Source: DATLCF01 sp035526505
GTDB lineage: Bacteria; Patescibacteriota; Saccharimonadia; Saccharimonadales; UBA4665
Assembly (NCBI GenBank): GCA_035526505.1
Contig: DATLCF010000002.1
Location: 1 to 64,000 of the forward strand
Length of the DNA: 64,000 nt
Direction of reading: 5' to 3'
The notes below the pieces were generated by a model. That model worked only from the letters and a program-made list of their open reading frames with translations. It was not told the origin of the DNA and searched no databases. Within the stretch, counting starts at the first letter, position 1, and the number at the start of each line of letters is the position of its first letter. This document shows positions 33,132 through 43,194 of this stretch, one piece after another. The position numbers and the translations under genes are program-made.

Positions 33132-34477
33132 TGTTTTATAGTAGCTGATTTTTTAGGGTTACGCACCAGGGCAAAAGAGAGTACCCCAGCTATGATAGCC
33201 AAGGTCCCACACAACAGGGCACTAAAGCGATAAGCATGGGAAGCGCCGAATATACCCAGGAGCGCCACCACCAGCAAGCCGGCCACGCGTGACACGGCGT
33301 TGTTAATGGCCGAGGCAATACCAGAGGCAGATTGGTGCACTGCGCCCAGCACGGTAGTTGTGAGCGGAGTAACGGTTAGGGCCAGCCCTAAACCAAACAG
33401 CAATAACCCAGGCAGTACGTTAATAGCGTAATTGGCGCCGTGTGTTAACGGTAGCAGTAGGAATATACCGCAGCCAGCCAGTATGGGGCCAATGGTCATA
33501 AACCAACGCGAGCCAAAGCGGGTACACAGCGCCCCAACCCGGCCGGACAGCGCCAAAAGCAGCAAGGTAACGGGCAAAAAGCTAATGCCAGACTGCAGAC
33601 TGGAAAAGCCCACTACAGTTTGCAAATGGATAATCAGGGCAAAGAAAAAACCGCCCAAGGCGCCATACATGGCCAGCGTAGCCACATTGGCAGCAGTAAA
33701 ATTGCGTGAGCGGAATAGGGACAAATCCACCATAGGGTCTTTGTTGCGGTGCTCGAACCACACGAAAGCCAGGAAGGTTATAATACCTGCGCCAAGCGCT
33801 AGTAGCGGCCACAACCGATGCTGGCTGACGGGTGCTTCAATAAGCCCATAGGTAATGCCGCCCAAACCCAGCATGGCTAGTACTGCGCCCGTAGTGTCGA
33901 CGCGCCGCACGCGTTCGTCCTTGCTTTCTTTAATAGCACCCAGCCCCAGCCAGTAACAAATAGCCAGCAGTGGCACATTAATAAAGAATATCCATCGCCA
34001 GGAGCCGACATCAATGAGGTATCCGCCCACTAACGGGCCAATAGCGCTGATAGCCGCCGTCCAGGCCGTCCATTGGGCAATGGCCCGGCCGCGCTGTTCG
34101 GCTGTAAAGTTGGTATTAATAAGCGCCAACGCGCCCGGTACCAACAGCGCCCCGAATATACCTTGCGCCATGCGCAGGGCAATCAGCAAAGCACCGGTTG
34201 GGGCAATACCGCATAAAAACGAGGTTATGGCAAAGCCAGTCACACCCCACAGATATACGCGCTTGCGCCCCAAAATGTCGCCCAAGCTGCCGCCCAGCAG
34301 AATAAGTGCCGACAATGTTAGGGCATAGCCATCCACTACCCATTGCAAGCCGGCAAACCCCAGGTGCAAATCCGTCCCCATTTTAGGCAAAGCCAGATTA
34401 ACCACGGCTCCATCCAAAAATACAATGCCACTGCCTAGAATGGTGGCAAATAATGCGAACCGCTGCTTACGAGTCAT
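33128..34477 (-). CDS. MFS exporter, DHA2 (EmrB/QacA) type
   Basis: 449-aa drug:H+ antiporter-like transporter with about 14 membrane segments. Seen: motif LDGAVVNLALP in helix 1, QWVVDGYALTLSALILLGGSLGDILGRKRVY region with motif A, and ALRMAQGIFGALLVPGALALI with motif C features. The frame opens 21 codons earlier, but MTRKQRFALF is the usual family start. The gene for YbaK overlaps its end. Substrate unknown. Confidence 0.92.
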   Translation of the reverse strand: MTRKQRFALFATILGSGIVFLDGAVVNLALPKMGTDLHLGFAGLQWVVDGYALTLSALILLGGSLGDILGRKRVYLWGVTGFAITSFLCGIAPTGALLIALRMAQGIFGALLVPGALALINTNFTAEQRGRAIAQWTAWTAAISAIGPLVGGYLIDVGSWRWIFFINVPLLAICYWLGLGAIKESKDERVRRVDTTGAVLAMLGLGGITYGLIEAPVSQHRLWPLLALGAGIITFLAFVWFEHRNKDPMVDLSLFRSRNFTAANVATLAMYGALGGFFFALIIHLQTVVGFSSLQSGISFLPVTLLLLALSGRVGALCTRFGSRWFMTIGPILAGCGIFLLLPLTHGANYAINVLPGLLLFGLGLALTVTPLTTTVLGAVHQSASGIASAINNAVSRVAGLLVVALLGIFGASHAYRFSALLCGTLAIIAGVLSFALVRNPKKSATIKQ

Positions 34478-34533
34478 TATATTTAAGCTTAACGTATCTT
34501 TCCCTATACGGCCAGAGGTGATATGATACACCG

Positions 34534-35406
34534 ATGTCAAATATCACTGTTGTTATCCAGGGCAGTAAGGGTTCGTACCACGAAATGGCGGCGTGCCAGT
34601 ATTTTGGGTTGTCTAACATGCTGTATGGCGAAGTATTCGAAGATGTGTTTGTGGCTGTGCAGGATGGGAGGGCCGACTATGGTGTCATTGCGGTAGAAAA
34701 TTCGCTGTACGGCTCGATTGGCCGGGTGCTGGATTTGCTGCGCCAATACAGCAGCGCGGTTACTATTGTGGGCGAGGAATATGTACGTATTCACCACTGC
34801 CTCATTGGTCTGCCCGATGCCACACTCAAAGATATTACAGAGGTGCATTCGCAGGCCGAAGCCCTGGGCCAATGCCTGGAATTTTTGAAGCACCACGTGC
34901 CCCAGGCAAGAGTATGCCCTGAACCAGATACTGCCGGCAGCGTAGCCCTGGTGCGCAAACGGCACGATAAAACAATTGCCGCCATTGCCAGCAAGCAGGC
35001 AGCTGTCGAATATGGACTGCGCGTACTGCACGAAAAGATCGAGGATGACCCACAAAACTACACGCGTTTTCTAGTAGTGCAGCGTAAAAGCGAAGCGCAG
35101 GTGGCTGGCGCCGATAAAACCTCATTAGTATTAGATCATTTGGGCAACGAGCTGAACGAAGCACGGGTAGGGCTACTGCGCCGTGCCCTGGGGGCGTTCG
35201 CCGATGCTGGTATCTCCTTAAGCAAAATAGAATCGCGGCCGGTAAAAGGTAAAGCCTGGCGCTATCGTTTTTACATTGACTGTGCCGCGGGCATGGATGA
35301 CCCGCGCCTTAGGCAGGCATTGCAAGCGCTGCAAGCCGTGGGGGCAACTTGGAAGATTTTAGGCACCTTTATACAGGGTGAAACTGTTGATGCTCTTGAC
35401 GCTTAA
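34534..35406 (+). CDS. pheA: Prephenate dehydratase
   Basis: Converts prephenate to phenylpyruvate, the last committed step towards phenylalanine. 290 aa: catalytic domain with IQGSKGSYHEMAA, GVIAVENSLYGSI and the key TRF triad at 177-179 (DDPQNYTRFLVV); then the regulatory ACT domain with ESRP at 233-236. Complete. No other aromatic amino acid gene is in the window. TATGAT lies 6 nt before the ATG, so the start may be leaderless. Divergent from the MFS exporter gene. Confidence 0.94.
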   Translation: MSNITVVIQGSKGSYHEMAACQYFGLSNMLYGEVFEDVFVAVQDGRADYGVIAVENSLYGSIGRVLDLLRQYSSAVTIVGEEYVRIHHCLIGLPDATLKDITEVHSQAEALGQCLEFLKHHVPQARVCPEPDTAGSVALVRKRHDKTIAAIASKQAAVEYGLRVLHEKIEDDPQNYTRFLVVQRKSEAQVAGADKTSLVLDHLGNELNEARVGLLRRALGAFADAGISLSKIESRPVKGKAWRYRFYIDCAAGMDDPRLRQALQALQAVGATWKILGTFIQGETVDALDA

Positions 35407-35434
35407 GCCCCTACTGCCCTAACCTAATAACAAC

Positions 35435-36736
35435 ATGTTACATCGCGCCAAACATATTGTTCGCAGAACCGATCTTTTCTCGTTCGGGAAGAATAAAGAT
35501 CTCAGTGCCGACGACGTGCGCAGTGCGCGCGACTACATTGCAGCCTATTGGCCCAAGCTGGAACGTCATCACACCAAGGACGATGATAACCTTATTGGCG
35601 TGCCCAAGCCTTACCTTGTACCATCGTATCAGCGGGGCCATGAGTTCGACTACGAAGAGCTTTTCTACTGGGATAGCTATTTCATGATGCAAGGCTTGTT
35701 GGACGAAGAACACCGCGAGCTGGTTATGGGTATATTTGAAGATTTAGTAAGCATATTCAAGCGGTTTAAAATTATCCCCAATGCCTCACGCTTGTACTAT
35801 GTCAGCCGGTCGCAGCCGCCGTATCTGACCAGTTTTATATTTGATCTCTACGACGCCTACAATCCAGGGGAAAAGTGGCTGGCAAATGCCATACGGGTTG
35901 CTAAAGAAGAATACGAAACTGTCTGGATGGGGACGCGCAAGCCAAATGCCCGGCAAGTATACCGGGGTTTGAGCCGATATTATGATTTTAACTATCTGCA
36001 CGATATTGCCGAAACCGAAAGCGGTTGGGACATGACGCCGCGGTTTAATCGTAAGTGTATGAACTATTTGCCCGTTGATTTGAATGCCTTACTCTATAAA
36101 TATGAGACAGATTTCGTCCGGGCCGCGCATATTTTGGGTGAAAAACATGAGGCTGCCCGCTGGGAGGCTGCTTCCAAGGTGCGTGTGCGGACAATGAACG
36201 AGCTGATGTGGGATAAGGGGCGTGGTCTGTACTATGATTATAACTATGTAAAGGAAAAGCGCGGCAGTGTATCGTCCCTAGCGGCCTATGCGCCGTTGTG
36301 GGCCGGCGCAGTAGATGAGCGCCAGGCAAAGGCACTAGTAAAAGCACTCAGGCGTTTTGAACAAAAGGGCGGTGTATCCACCACTGATAGTGTACAACTG
36401 GGCCAGTTGGTGCCCGGCGCCCTACCAACACAATGGGCCTACCCCAACGGTTGGGCGCCATTGCATTTTATGGTTGTCAAAGGCTTGCAGCGCTATGGCT
36501 ATGACGACGATGCCCGCCGTATTGCTATGAAGTGGTTGCGCACCAATTTGACATGGTTCGACTTACACGGCGAATTTTTGGAAAAATACAATGTAGTGTC
36601 ACCGGAAAAACCGCCAGCCAAAGGCGTGTACCCGTCGCAAGTTGGTTTTGGCTGGACCAATGCCATATTCGAGCGCTTTTGCCAGGAATTTATCGACGGC
36701 AAACTGCCGGCCGAACAGGCAGAAACTAAAAAGTAG
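35435..36736 (+). CDS. Cytosolic trehalase (glycoside hydrolase family 37)
   Basis: Splits trehalose to two glucose. 433 aa with PSYQRGHEFDYEELFYWDSYFM (family signature 1, split here), ESGWDMTPRF with the catalytic acid D199, PVDLNALLYKYE, QWAYPNGWAPLHF (signature 2), and E383 of LEKYNV as likely base. No signal peptide, so it acts inside the cell. It starts 28 bp after pheA. It gives this otherwise fermentative-looking gene set a sugar source. Confidence 0.93.
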   Translation: MLHRAKHIVRRTDLFSFGKNKDLSADDVRSARDYIAAYWPKLERHHTKDDDNLIGVPKPYLVPSYQRGHEFDYEELFYWDSYFMMQGLLDEEHRELVMGIFEDLVSIFKRFKIIPNASRLYYVSRSQPPYLTSFIFDLYDAYNPGEKWLANAIRVAKEEYETVWMGTRKPNARQVYRGLSRYYDFNYLHDIAETESGWDMTPRFNRKCMNYLPVDLNALLYKYETDFVRAAHILGEKHEAARWEAASKVRVRTMNELMWDKGRGLYYDYNYVKEKRGSVSSLAAYAPLWAGAVDERQAKALVKALRRFEQKGGVSTTDSVQLGQLVPGALPTQWAYPNGWAPLHFMVVKGLQRYGYDDDARRIAMKWLRTNLTWFDLHGEFLEKYNVVSPEKPPAKGVYPSQVGFGWTNAIFERFCQEFIDGKLPAEQAETKK

Positions 36737-36820
36737 TTTCACAGCTGCCTGCCAACGCGCGTTCCATGCGCGAGGATAGTATCAAAGATATGCGCCACTA
36801 TACAGCTTAACGGCAAATTG

Positions 36821-39800
36821 CTATAGGCTAGGGCTAAAGACCACATCCACCCAGTAGTTGCTGGACTGGTGGGTATTGGTGGGGAAGCCGCCAGCGCCGT
36901 ACAGGTACAGGCCGTTGCCGCCGTCGGCTCCGTCTTGCAGGGCGTGCAGCGGGGCGTTATTGACTGGGCTGGTAAACATAAAGTTGGTGGCAGCGTAGTT
37001 GCCCGTAACAGTGTGGTACGAGGCCACATACGTGGTGTTGGCAGTAACAGCTACGGGGGTGGTAAAGAGTAGCTCTTGCCAGCCAGTGGCCGTTTCGCTG
37101 GCAAAGGTGCCAGTGGCCAGCAGTGTGCCGCTGCTGCTCCACAAACTGCCGGTGTGCGTGCCGGTGTTGGTGCCGCCCTTGTAAAAGCGTACGCCCTTAA
37201 TATAGCCGTTTATGTCGCTGCGGAATTTAACGCCCAGTTCAACTGCAGCAGGGTCGTTCACGCTGGGCACAGCCGGTACAGTGGACGACGGCCAGATGGT
37301 GTAATTAGTGGCTGTTGCTGTGGTGGTAAAGCTCCAAGCGTAACTGCTGGCCAGGGCATTGCCTGCCAGATCTTTGGCGCCGGTACCTATGGTGATTGTG
37401 TAGGTGGTGTTGGTGCTCAGCGGGCTGCTGGGCGTCAGCGTTACCTGGCGGCTCGTGCTGTTGTAGCTGACACTGGCTGGTACAGGACCACCATTGGCCA
37501 TGGTGACAGTACTATTGGTGATAGTGCCGGGGTTCATGGCTTCGTTAAAGGTGGCGGTGGGCGATATATCGGTGGCCACATTGGTTGCGCCGTTGGTTGG
37601 GGTGGTAATAGTTACGGTGGGGGCGGTGGTGTCGGGGGCGTAAGCGGCCACGTAGTTGCCCGTGCCGGCTGGGAACATGGCGTAGGTAATGCCCTTAATG
37701 TTCTCCAGCGTGTAGCTAACGGTGCTGCCGTTTTTGGTCAGGCCTTGCAATATACCTTTGGCTGATACAACGGGCAGCATGCCGCGCATCATGGTGCCGG
37801 CCTTGCTGTCGATGCTAGCGGTGAATGCCAGGTTGTTGCCGCTCCAGTTCATTTGGCTAAAGCTGGAATTATTGCGGCCATCGGTCCAATCCAACAATTG
37901 CTGCACGGTGACTACTGGCACGTTGTGGGCCTGGGCAGCTTGCACGAGCTGACGGTCAAACGTGTCGGTATAGTCGTAGTGCGTGCCAAAGGCGCCGTAG
38001 TATCCCTCGGAGCCTAAGGCGCGGTCCAGTTGGGTGTTAATGGCCGCCGGAAAGGTCATGCCACTTTCGTTTACCAAGTGGGAGGGCTGTTGGTATACGT
38101 CAATCATGGTGCCGTCGGTATCGGCAAAGCGCATGGGAGTGCCGGAACCAGTAAAGAAGCCGGGGCGGTTCTGTACCCAGGCACCAGGCCAATAATAGTA
38201 ACTGAGGTCCATGCGGATGCCATGGTCCAGGCCTACCTTGGGTGCCGTGGCCCAATCGCTCCAGGCAACGCAGTGAATGCGGTTGGCTTGCTGGGCGGGC
38301 AGGCTGGTGTATTTGGCTTGGAATATGGCAAGATCGTTAGTAAAATTATCTTCCAGCGAGTCCGGCGTCCAGTTATTGCAACCGCTGCTAACGTGTGCGC
38401 CCAGGTTAAAACCCTGGGCAACATAGGAAGCTGCCTGGGCGTTGGATACCGGCGTATCGCTATACATCCACGATGTAGCGCGCAGGCATTCCCAGTTGGC
38501 AACCACACAGCCGGCAGGGCTGTTGGCCAGCAAGTAGTCAAAGGTGCTTTGGGTGCCATTGGCTGTGGCATGGTCGTCGCCAGCCATTACAATGGCGGCT
38601 TTTTTACCATTGGGCAGGTACCACAGTTTGGGCAGTGGTTTGCGGTCTTGGTTGACATATTCGATGACATTGGACAGCAAGCGTTGCTGTTCGTCGGCTT
38701 GCGGGATGGCTACTTTATTCAGATTAACGTAATCGGGCTGGACATCACCTGCCTTGGCACCGAAAAACAGGTCGTCGGGGCGGATGAGCGAGTCGCCGTC
38801 GCGGTTCTGCCCTGCCCAGGCCGGATTGCCCTGATGGGTATAGACCACGGAACGTGCTAAATCGTAGGTAAACGCCGCAGCCTGTCCGCCATTGCTGCCC
38901 ACACTGCGCACCGTAACTGCCGGGTTGGTGGTAGCGGTAGATTCGTTACTGTACAGGGTTGCTACCGTAGTCGTGCCACCGTTGGCCGCATATTTATCGG
39001 CACTGCCGTGGTACTGCATGGTCTGGCCGGTAATGCCATTGCCTGGCGCACCGGCAGTATTAATAAGCATATAGCCATCGGCCAAGGTACTGGATTGATC
39101 GGTCAGGCCCAGCAAGCTGGCTAGCTTTTTGTCCGGATGCAGGGCAATAAGGTTGCCGCCGGCATTGACCCAGGTGGTAAGCATAGTTACCTGGGCTGCG
39201 GTTACGGGCTGGTCGCCCAAAATAACTACATCGTAATTATTCAACATAGTAGCCGTAACACTGGTAAGATCGGCCGCAGTGTACGAATTTAACCCTTCGG
39301 CATGCAAAATCTCGGTGTAGTATTTGGTAAACGGCTGGGCGTTAGAAGTAACGACCAATATGGGCATGCTGGGGGTAACAGTTGCTGCGGCAGTGGTAAA
39401 GCTCCAAGCGTAATTGCCGGCCAAAGCATTGCCGGCTGCATCCTTAACGCGCGGGTCTGTGGCCCCGCCGCGTAGGGTGGCGGTGTAGCTGGTGCTGGCG
39501 GCTAGCGGGCTGTTGGGTGTAAGTGCAGCGGTCTGGGTACCGGCAGTGTAACTTACGGTGGCAGCCACCGCCACGCCAGCAGTAGTGCGTAGTTCGAACG
39601 TGTTAGTGTTAACAGTGCTGGCAGTGAGCGCTTCGTTAAAGGTGGCATTTATGGCGCTGCCCACATTCACATTGGCGGCTGCATTAGCCGGTGTAACGGT
39701 GGTAACCGTGGGTGGGGTGGTGTCGGTTGTGGCCTGGAAGACCACATCGACCCAGTAGTTGCTGGATTGATGCGTGCTGTTGGGGAACCCGCCGCCGGCA

Positions 39801-40318
39801 GCATACTTATACACGCCGTTGCCGCCATCTGTGCCGTCTTGCAGTGCGGTGAGCGGCCCATTGGTAACGCTGGCACTGGCAAAGTAGTTGCTGTCGCCCG
39901 CATAATGGCCTTTGGGCGCATAGTACGAAGCCACATAGGTGGTGTTGGCGCTAATAGATACCGGGGTTGTAAAGGTGACCTGTTGCCAACCGGTGGCTGT
40001 TTCGCCGCTAAATGTGGCTGTGGCCAGGCGGCTGCCGGCCATATTCCACAAACTGCCGGTGTGCGTGCCGGTGTTGCCCGTGCCCTTATAAAAACGAACG
40101 CCGGCTACGGAACCGGCGCTGTTAGCTCTAAATTTGACACCCAGCTCGACGGCCGCAGTGTCGCTATCACTGGGATGCGTGGGTACAGCTGTGGATGGCC
40201 AAATGGTACTGGCTGCTGCCTGTGCATGAAAAGAGGGCGCCATTGCTGCCCCCAATAACCCGATTGCTAAAACCAAAAAAAGCACTCGGTCGAGTGCCTT
40301 ACGCATATGGTGTACCAT
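36821..40318 (-). CDS. Large secreted surface protein with two DUF4082 domains and a deacetylase-like core
   Basis: 1165 aa. Signal peptide to about residue 34 (cut near HAQA). Domain order: DUF4082-like (about 37-195), Ig-like Big_5 (about 197-310), a Rossmann/amidotransferase-like domain (PILVVTSNAQPF, residues about 317-560), a NodB-like domain with GDDHA and GAHVSSGC and FGTHYDY (about 575-870), a second Big_5 (about 915-1010) and a second DUF4082 (about 1015-1165). The two DUF4082 copies are alike at DNA level too (near 36841-37290 and 39730-40190). AAGGAG precedes ATG 40318. Probably a glycan-active or adhesive surface protein. Confidence 0.85.
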   Translation of the reverse strand: MVHHMRKALDRVLFLVLAIGLLGAAMAPSFHAQAAASTIWPSTAVPTHPSDSDTAAVELGVKFRANSAGSVAGVRFYKGTGNTGTHTGSLWNMAGSRLATATFSGETATGWQQVTFTTPVSISANTTYVASYYAPKGHYAGDSNYFASASVTNGPLTALQDGTDGGNGVYKYAAGGGFPNSTHQSSNYWVDVVFQATTDTTPPTVTTVTPANAAANVNVGSAINATFNEALTASTVNTNTFELRTTAGVAVAATVSYTAGTQTAALTPNSPLAASTSYTATLRGGATDPRVKDAAGNALAGNYAWSFTTAAATVTPSMPILVVTSNAQPFTKYYTEILHAEGLNSYTAADLTSVTATMLNNYDVVILGDQPVTAAQVTMLTTWVNAGGNLIALHPDKKLASLLGLTDQSSTLADGYMLINTAGAPGNGITGQTMQYHGSADKYAANGGTTTVATLYSNESTATTNPAVTVRSVGSNGGQAAAFTYDLARSVVYTHQGNPAWAGQNRDGDSLIRPDDLFFGAKAGDVQPDYVNLNKVAIPQADEQQRLLSNVIEYVNQDRKPLPKLWYLPNGKKAAIVMAGDDHATANGTQSTFDYLLANSPAGCVVANWECLRATSWMYSDTPVSNAQAASYVAQGFNLGAHVSSGCNNWTPDSLEDNFTNDLAIFQAKYTSLPAQQANRIHCVAWSDWATAPKVGLDHGIRMDLSYYYWPGAWVQNRPGFFTGSGTPMRFADTDGTMIDVYQQPSHLVNESGMTFPAAINTQLDRALGSEGYYGAFGTHYDYTDTFDRQLVQAAQAHNVPVVTVQQLLDWTDGRNNSSFSQMNWSGNNLAFTASIDSKAGTMMRGMLPVVSAKGILQGLTKNGSTVSYTLENIKGITYAMFPAGTGNYVAAYAPDTTAPTVTITTPTNGATNVATDISPTATFNEAMNPGTITNSTVTMANGGPVPASVSYNSTSRQVTLTPSSPLSTNTTYTITIGTGAKDLAGNALASSYAWSFTTTATATNYTIWPSSTVPAVPSVNDPAAVELGVKFRSDINGYIKGVRFYKGGTNTGTHTGSLWSSSGTLLATGTFASETATGWQELLFTTPVAVTANTTYVASYHTVTGNYAATNFMFTSPVNNAPLHALQDGADGGNGLYLYGAGGFPTNTHQSSNYWVDVVFSPSL

Positions 40319-40406
40319 GTGTGCTCCTTGCTACTAGCTATAGTGTTCTAGCCTCAGCCTAACCTAAGCCACTGTAATGTGCAAGCATAAGCTATAATAG
40401 ATGCAT

Positions 40407-41357
40407 ATGGCCAAAGCTTCGGCCCACCTAAGCCAACCCCACATTCGGCGGCAATTGTTTACCCTGGCCGTGCTTTTACTGGCACTGTATGTATTCGTGC
40501 CGCAAATAAAAGGGTTGTCGGCCAGCACGGCTGCATTTAAAAATGTGCAGCCTGCATATGTAATTGTTGGCTTGGCGTTAACAGCTGCAACCTATGGGGT
40601 AGCCGCCGGATTATACCAGCTGCTTGCCAAGCGGCAACTGCGTTATGGGCGCACGCTGTTAGTACAAACCAGTAGCGCATTTGTGAATCGGCTGCTGCCC
40701 GCCGGTGTAGGTGGTATTAGCCTGAGCGTGGCCTATTTGCGCAGTGCCCGGCACAGTGTTGGCCAGGCAGCGGCTGTGGTCAGCGCCAATAACACGCTGG
40801 GCCTCGTAGGGCATACATTATTAATGGCTGGTGTGGTAGCAACCAGCGATGCATCATTTAACCAAGTTACCTTCCCGCGACATGCCACAATCATTTTTGC
40901 TGCAATAGTGACAGCTGGAGTGGCTGTGGGATTGATTGTATTTAGGCGCGCACGCCGCGTATTTGTGCGCACCGGCAGCGAAGTACTCCGTAACTTGGCA
41001 GGTTACCGTCATCATCCGTGGCGCTTGCTGTTGGCGTTGCTTGGCTCTATGTTGCTGACAGCATTATATGCAGGGGTACTGTGGGCTTGTGCCCGGGCAG
41101 TACACTGCGATTTGCCCCTAGTCAGCATATTTGTGGTGTTCACGGCCGGCGCCTTTTTGGGCACTGCCACGCCAACACCTGGCGGCGTGGTAGGGGCCGA
41201 AGCCGGATTGCTGGGCGGGTTCGTAGCATATGGGGTAGATGCCGGTACCGGCCTGGCCATTGCCCTGTTATATCGTTTTCTGACTTATTGGCTGCCGCTG
41301 GCACCTGGTTTTGTCGCTTTCATATTTGTACGCCGCCGCCTACGCTTCTTTACGTAG
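40407..41357 (+). CDS. LPG-synthase-type membrane protein (UPF0104/YbhN)
   Basis: 316 aa with about eight membrane helices. The family signature FLGTATPTPGGVVGAEAG sits near the C-terminal end, with RLLPAGVGGISLSVAYLR earlier. Such proteins are the flippase-like half of MprF and stand-alone YbhN-type proteins; a lipid-moving role is inferred. No catalytic lysyl-transferase domain is attached. TATAAT (40393-40398) is 2 nt from ATG 40401 and 8 nt from ATG 40407, so the second is preferred. Confidence 0.88.
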   Translation: MAKASAHLSQPHIRRQLFTLAVLLLALYVFVPQIKGLSASTAAFKNVQPAYVIVGLALTAATYGVAAGLYQLLAKRQLRYGRTLLVQTSSAFVNRLLPAGVGGISLSVAYLRSARHSVGQAAAVVSANNTLGLVGHTLLMAGVVATSDASFNQVTFPRHATIIFAAIVTAGVAVGLIVFRRARRVFVRTGSEVLRNLAGYRHHPWRLLLALLGSMLLTALYAGVLWACARAVHCDLPLVSIFVVFTAGAFLGTATPTPGGVVGAEAGLLGGFVAYGVDAGTGLAIALLYRFLTYWLPLAPGFVAFIFVRRRLRFFT

Positions 41358-41406
41358 CTCTAGACAGAGCGACGTATAATTATAAGGTAAGTATTTGGAG
41401 GACATG

Positions 41407-42243
41407 ATGAAGCGTTTTGTATTGGCAACAGTTTCGTTCCTTAGTGTGGGTGTTTTGTTTGCAAGTTCAACGGCAAGCGCTGTAGTAGCAGCCAAACCCC
41501 GGTACGCCGCACTAGGCGATTCGGTTGCAGCCGGCTACGGTTTGCCTGTAGCTGCCAATGCTTCAGCCGAAGATCGTTTGTGCGGCCGTTCGACAGCCGC
41601 CTATCCGTACCAGGTGGCGACAGGTTTGAATATGACGCTGCAGCATCTGGCGTGTACTGGCGCTAAAGCGGATGAAGGCTTGTATGGCGTACAAAATCGT
41701 AACGGCACCCGTTTGACACCCCAATTAACCACGGCGTTTGCACCAGGCCGCCCAGACCTTATTACGATTACCATTGGCGCCAACGACGCCCGCTGGACAC
41801 AGTTTATCCGCGACTGCTATGTATGGCGCTGCGGTTCTACCTGGGACGATGCCCGTGCCGTGGTGTACCGTGCCGACCTTAAGGCAGAACTCATTTGGAC
41901 ACTGTACAAAATTAGGACATTAAGTAACGGCAATCCGCCAAAGGTACTGATGAACGGCTACTATGCGCCATTTGCAGCTGCCGACTGCGCTGAAAAACAA
42001 GGCAAGGTTACGGTCCAGGAAGTCGCATGGCTTAATAAACAGGTTGGGCTGCTTAACCAATCCATACAAAATTCGGCTGGGCTATATTCGTTTGCGCGAT
42101 TTGTGCCAGTTAGCTTTGCCGGCCACGAGCTGTGCAGTACCCAACCCTGGGTGCAAGGTTTGGCAGCCGCCGGCCCCTTCCATCCCACCGCTGCCGGCCA
42201 AACTGCTATTGCCGGCGCCAACCTGACCGCGTATCGCAGGTAG
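41407..42243 (+). CDS. Secreted SGNH/GDSL hydrolase
   Basis: 278 aa. Signal peptide ending near ASAVVAA (about residue 29). Block I ALGDSVAAGYG has the nucleophile S39; block III is IGAND; block V is GPFHPTAAGQ with the catalytic His but without the Asp three residues before it, as in some streptomycete esterases. Several cysteines suggest disulphides. Probably a lipase/esterase on an envelope or host substrate. GGAGG at 41397 fits ATG 41407 better than 41404 or TTG 41395. Confidence 0.9.
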   Translation: MKRFVLATVSFLSVGVLFASSTASAVVAAKPRYAALGDSVAAGYGLPVAANASAEDRLCGRSTAAYPYQVATGLNMTLQHLACTGAKADEGLYGVQNRNGTRLTPQLTTAFAPGRPDLITITIGANDARWTQFIRDCYVWRCGSTWDDARAVVYRADLKAELIWTLYKIRTLSNGNPPKVLMNGYYAPFAAADCAEKQGKVTVQEVAWLNKQVGLLNQSIQNSAGLYSFARFVPVSFAGHELCSTQPWVQGLAAAGPFHPTAAGQTAIAGANLTAYRR

Positions 42244-42272
42244 ACAGTTCGTTTGCTACAATAGCAAACAAG

Positions 42273-43193
42273 ATGAACGCAGTTGAGATATCTCGTGCCG
42301 CAGCTGCTCACGATCTGCTTGCGAAACACTATGCAGAGATCCAGGAACGGTACGGTTCGGGTTTGCAGCCTGGCAATGACCCGGAAATGTGGCTGCCGTT
42401 CCATGCGCAAATACGTACGAAAGCTCTGCGCGTAGCCGCGGTTGGGGCAGGCGCGTTGGGTCTAAAAGACGATCTGCTCGCCGGCAGGCGCACTAATTAC
42501 ACTTTATTAAAAATCCTCAATAGGTTGCAACCTGATAGCTTGTTGCCGCTGCAAGTAGCACAGGCACTGTGTGTGGACCCAGATAATTTTTACAGGATTG
42601 ATTATTCTGGCATAGACGCAGGCTTATGCCAGATAGGTTACGGCCCAGAAACACGCAATATGGTTCAGACGGCAATGGCTACCACATGGGTTAAGGCAAG
42701 CGCGGAAAGCGGTATTAGGTATCAGTATATCAATCCTCGGGAGCTGTATGCTGCCGAAAAAATGATTGCCGAAGACGGGTCAGTGCGCGCACTGTATGCA
42801 TCGCCAGAGGCTATGCGCTCGTTGGGGCAGTTAGTGGTTGAAGTGCAGCTGGAGGCCAAGGCTATCCATGTTGATGGCCAGCGACCCCAGAGTATGGATC
42901 AGGCAGCGACAGCCGTCGTAACAGATGACAGGCCAGCACGAGCGGTTATTGAGCGGTGGAAAACTTATTTTTATGGCAGGCCTGATACGTATACACCTCG
43001 GCTACCCACCACAGCCGAGGTTTTTCCATGCTTTGACCGCAACAGAACATTTTTTATGGGCCAGATAGTACCCATGCTAGAGTCCAATCTGCTGGACGTA
43101 GGTACACTTGTTCGCGCCACTATGGAATTTTCGGCCGAACTAGAGAGTCGCCCCCATTTTGCCTGGAAACCAGAACAGCTTGTGGCTGCATAG
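42273..43193 (+). CDS. Hypothetical protein, 306 aa
   Basis: Not recognised. It looks helical and cytosolic, with no signal peptide or membrane segment. The frame runs back into the SGNH gene, but ATG 42273 is the plausible start: TACAAT lies 10 nt before it and no Shine-Dalgarno is seen. It ends 1 nt before the stop codon of the convergent purF gene. Confidence 0.7.
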   Translation: MNAVEISRAAAAHDLLAKHYAEIQERYGSGLQPGNDPEMWLPFHAQIRTKALRVAAVGAGALGLKDDLLAGRRTNYTLLKILNRLQPDSLLPLQVAQALCVDPDNFYRIDYSGIDAGLCQIGYGPETRNMVQTAMATTWVKASAESGIRYQYINPRELYAAEKMIAEDGSVRALYASPEAMRSLGQLVVEVQLEAKAIHVDGQRPQSMDQAATAVVTDDRPARAVIERWKTYFYGRPDTYTPRLPTTAEVFPCFDRNRTFFMGQIVPMLESNLLDVGTLVRATMEFSAELESRPHFAWKPEQLVAA

Positions 43194-43194
43194 C

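Noticed and set aside
37076..38860. Plus-strand Gly-rich frames of 229 and 276 aa opposite the surface protein
   Set aside because: They mirror the Ala/Thr/Asn-rich coding strand of the 1165-aa gene; low complexity and no start signals.
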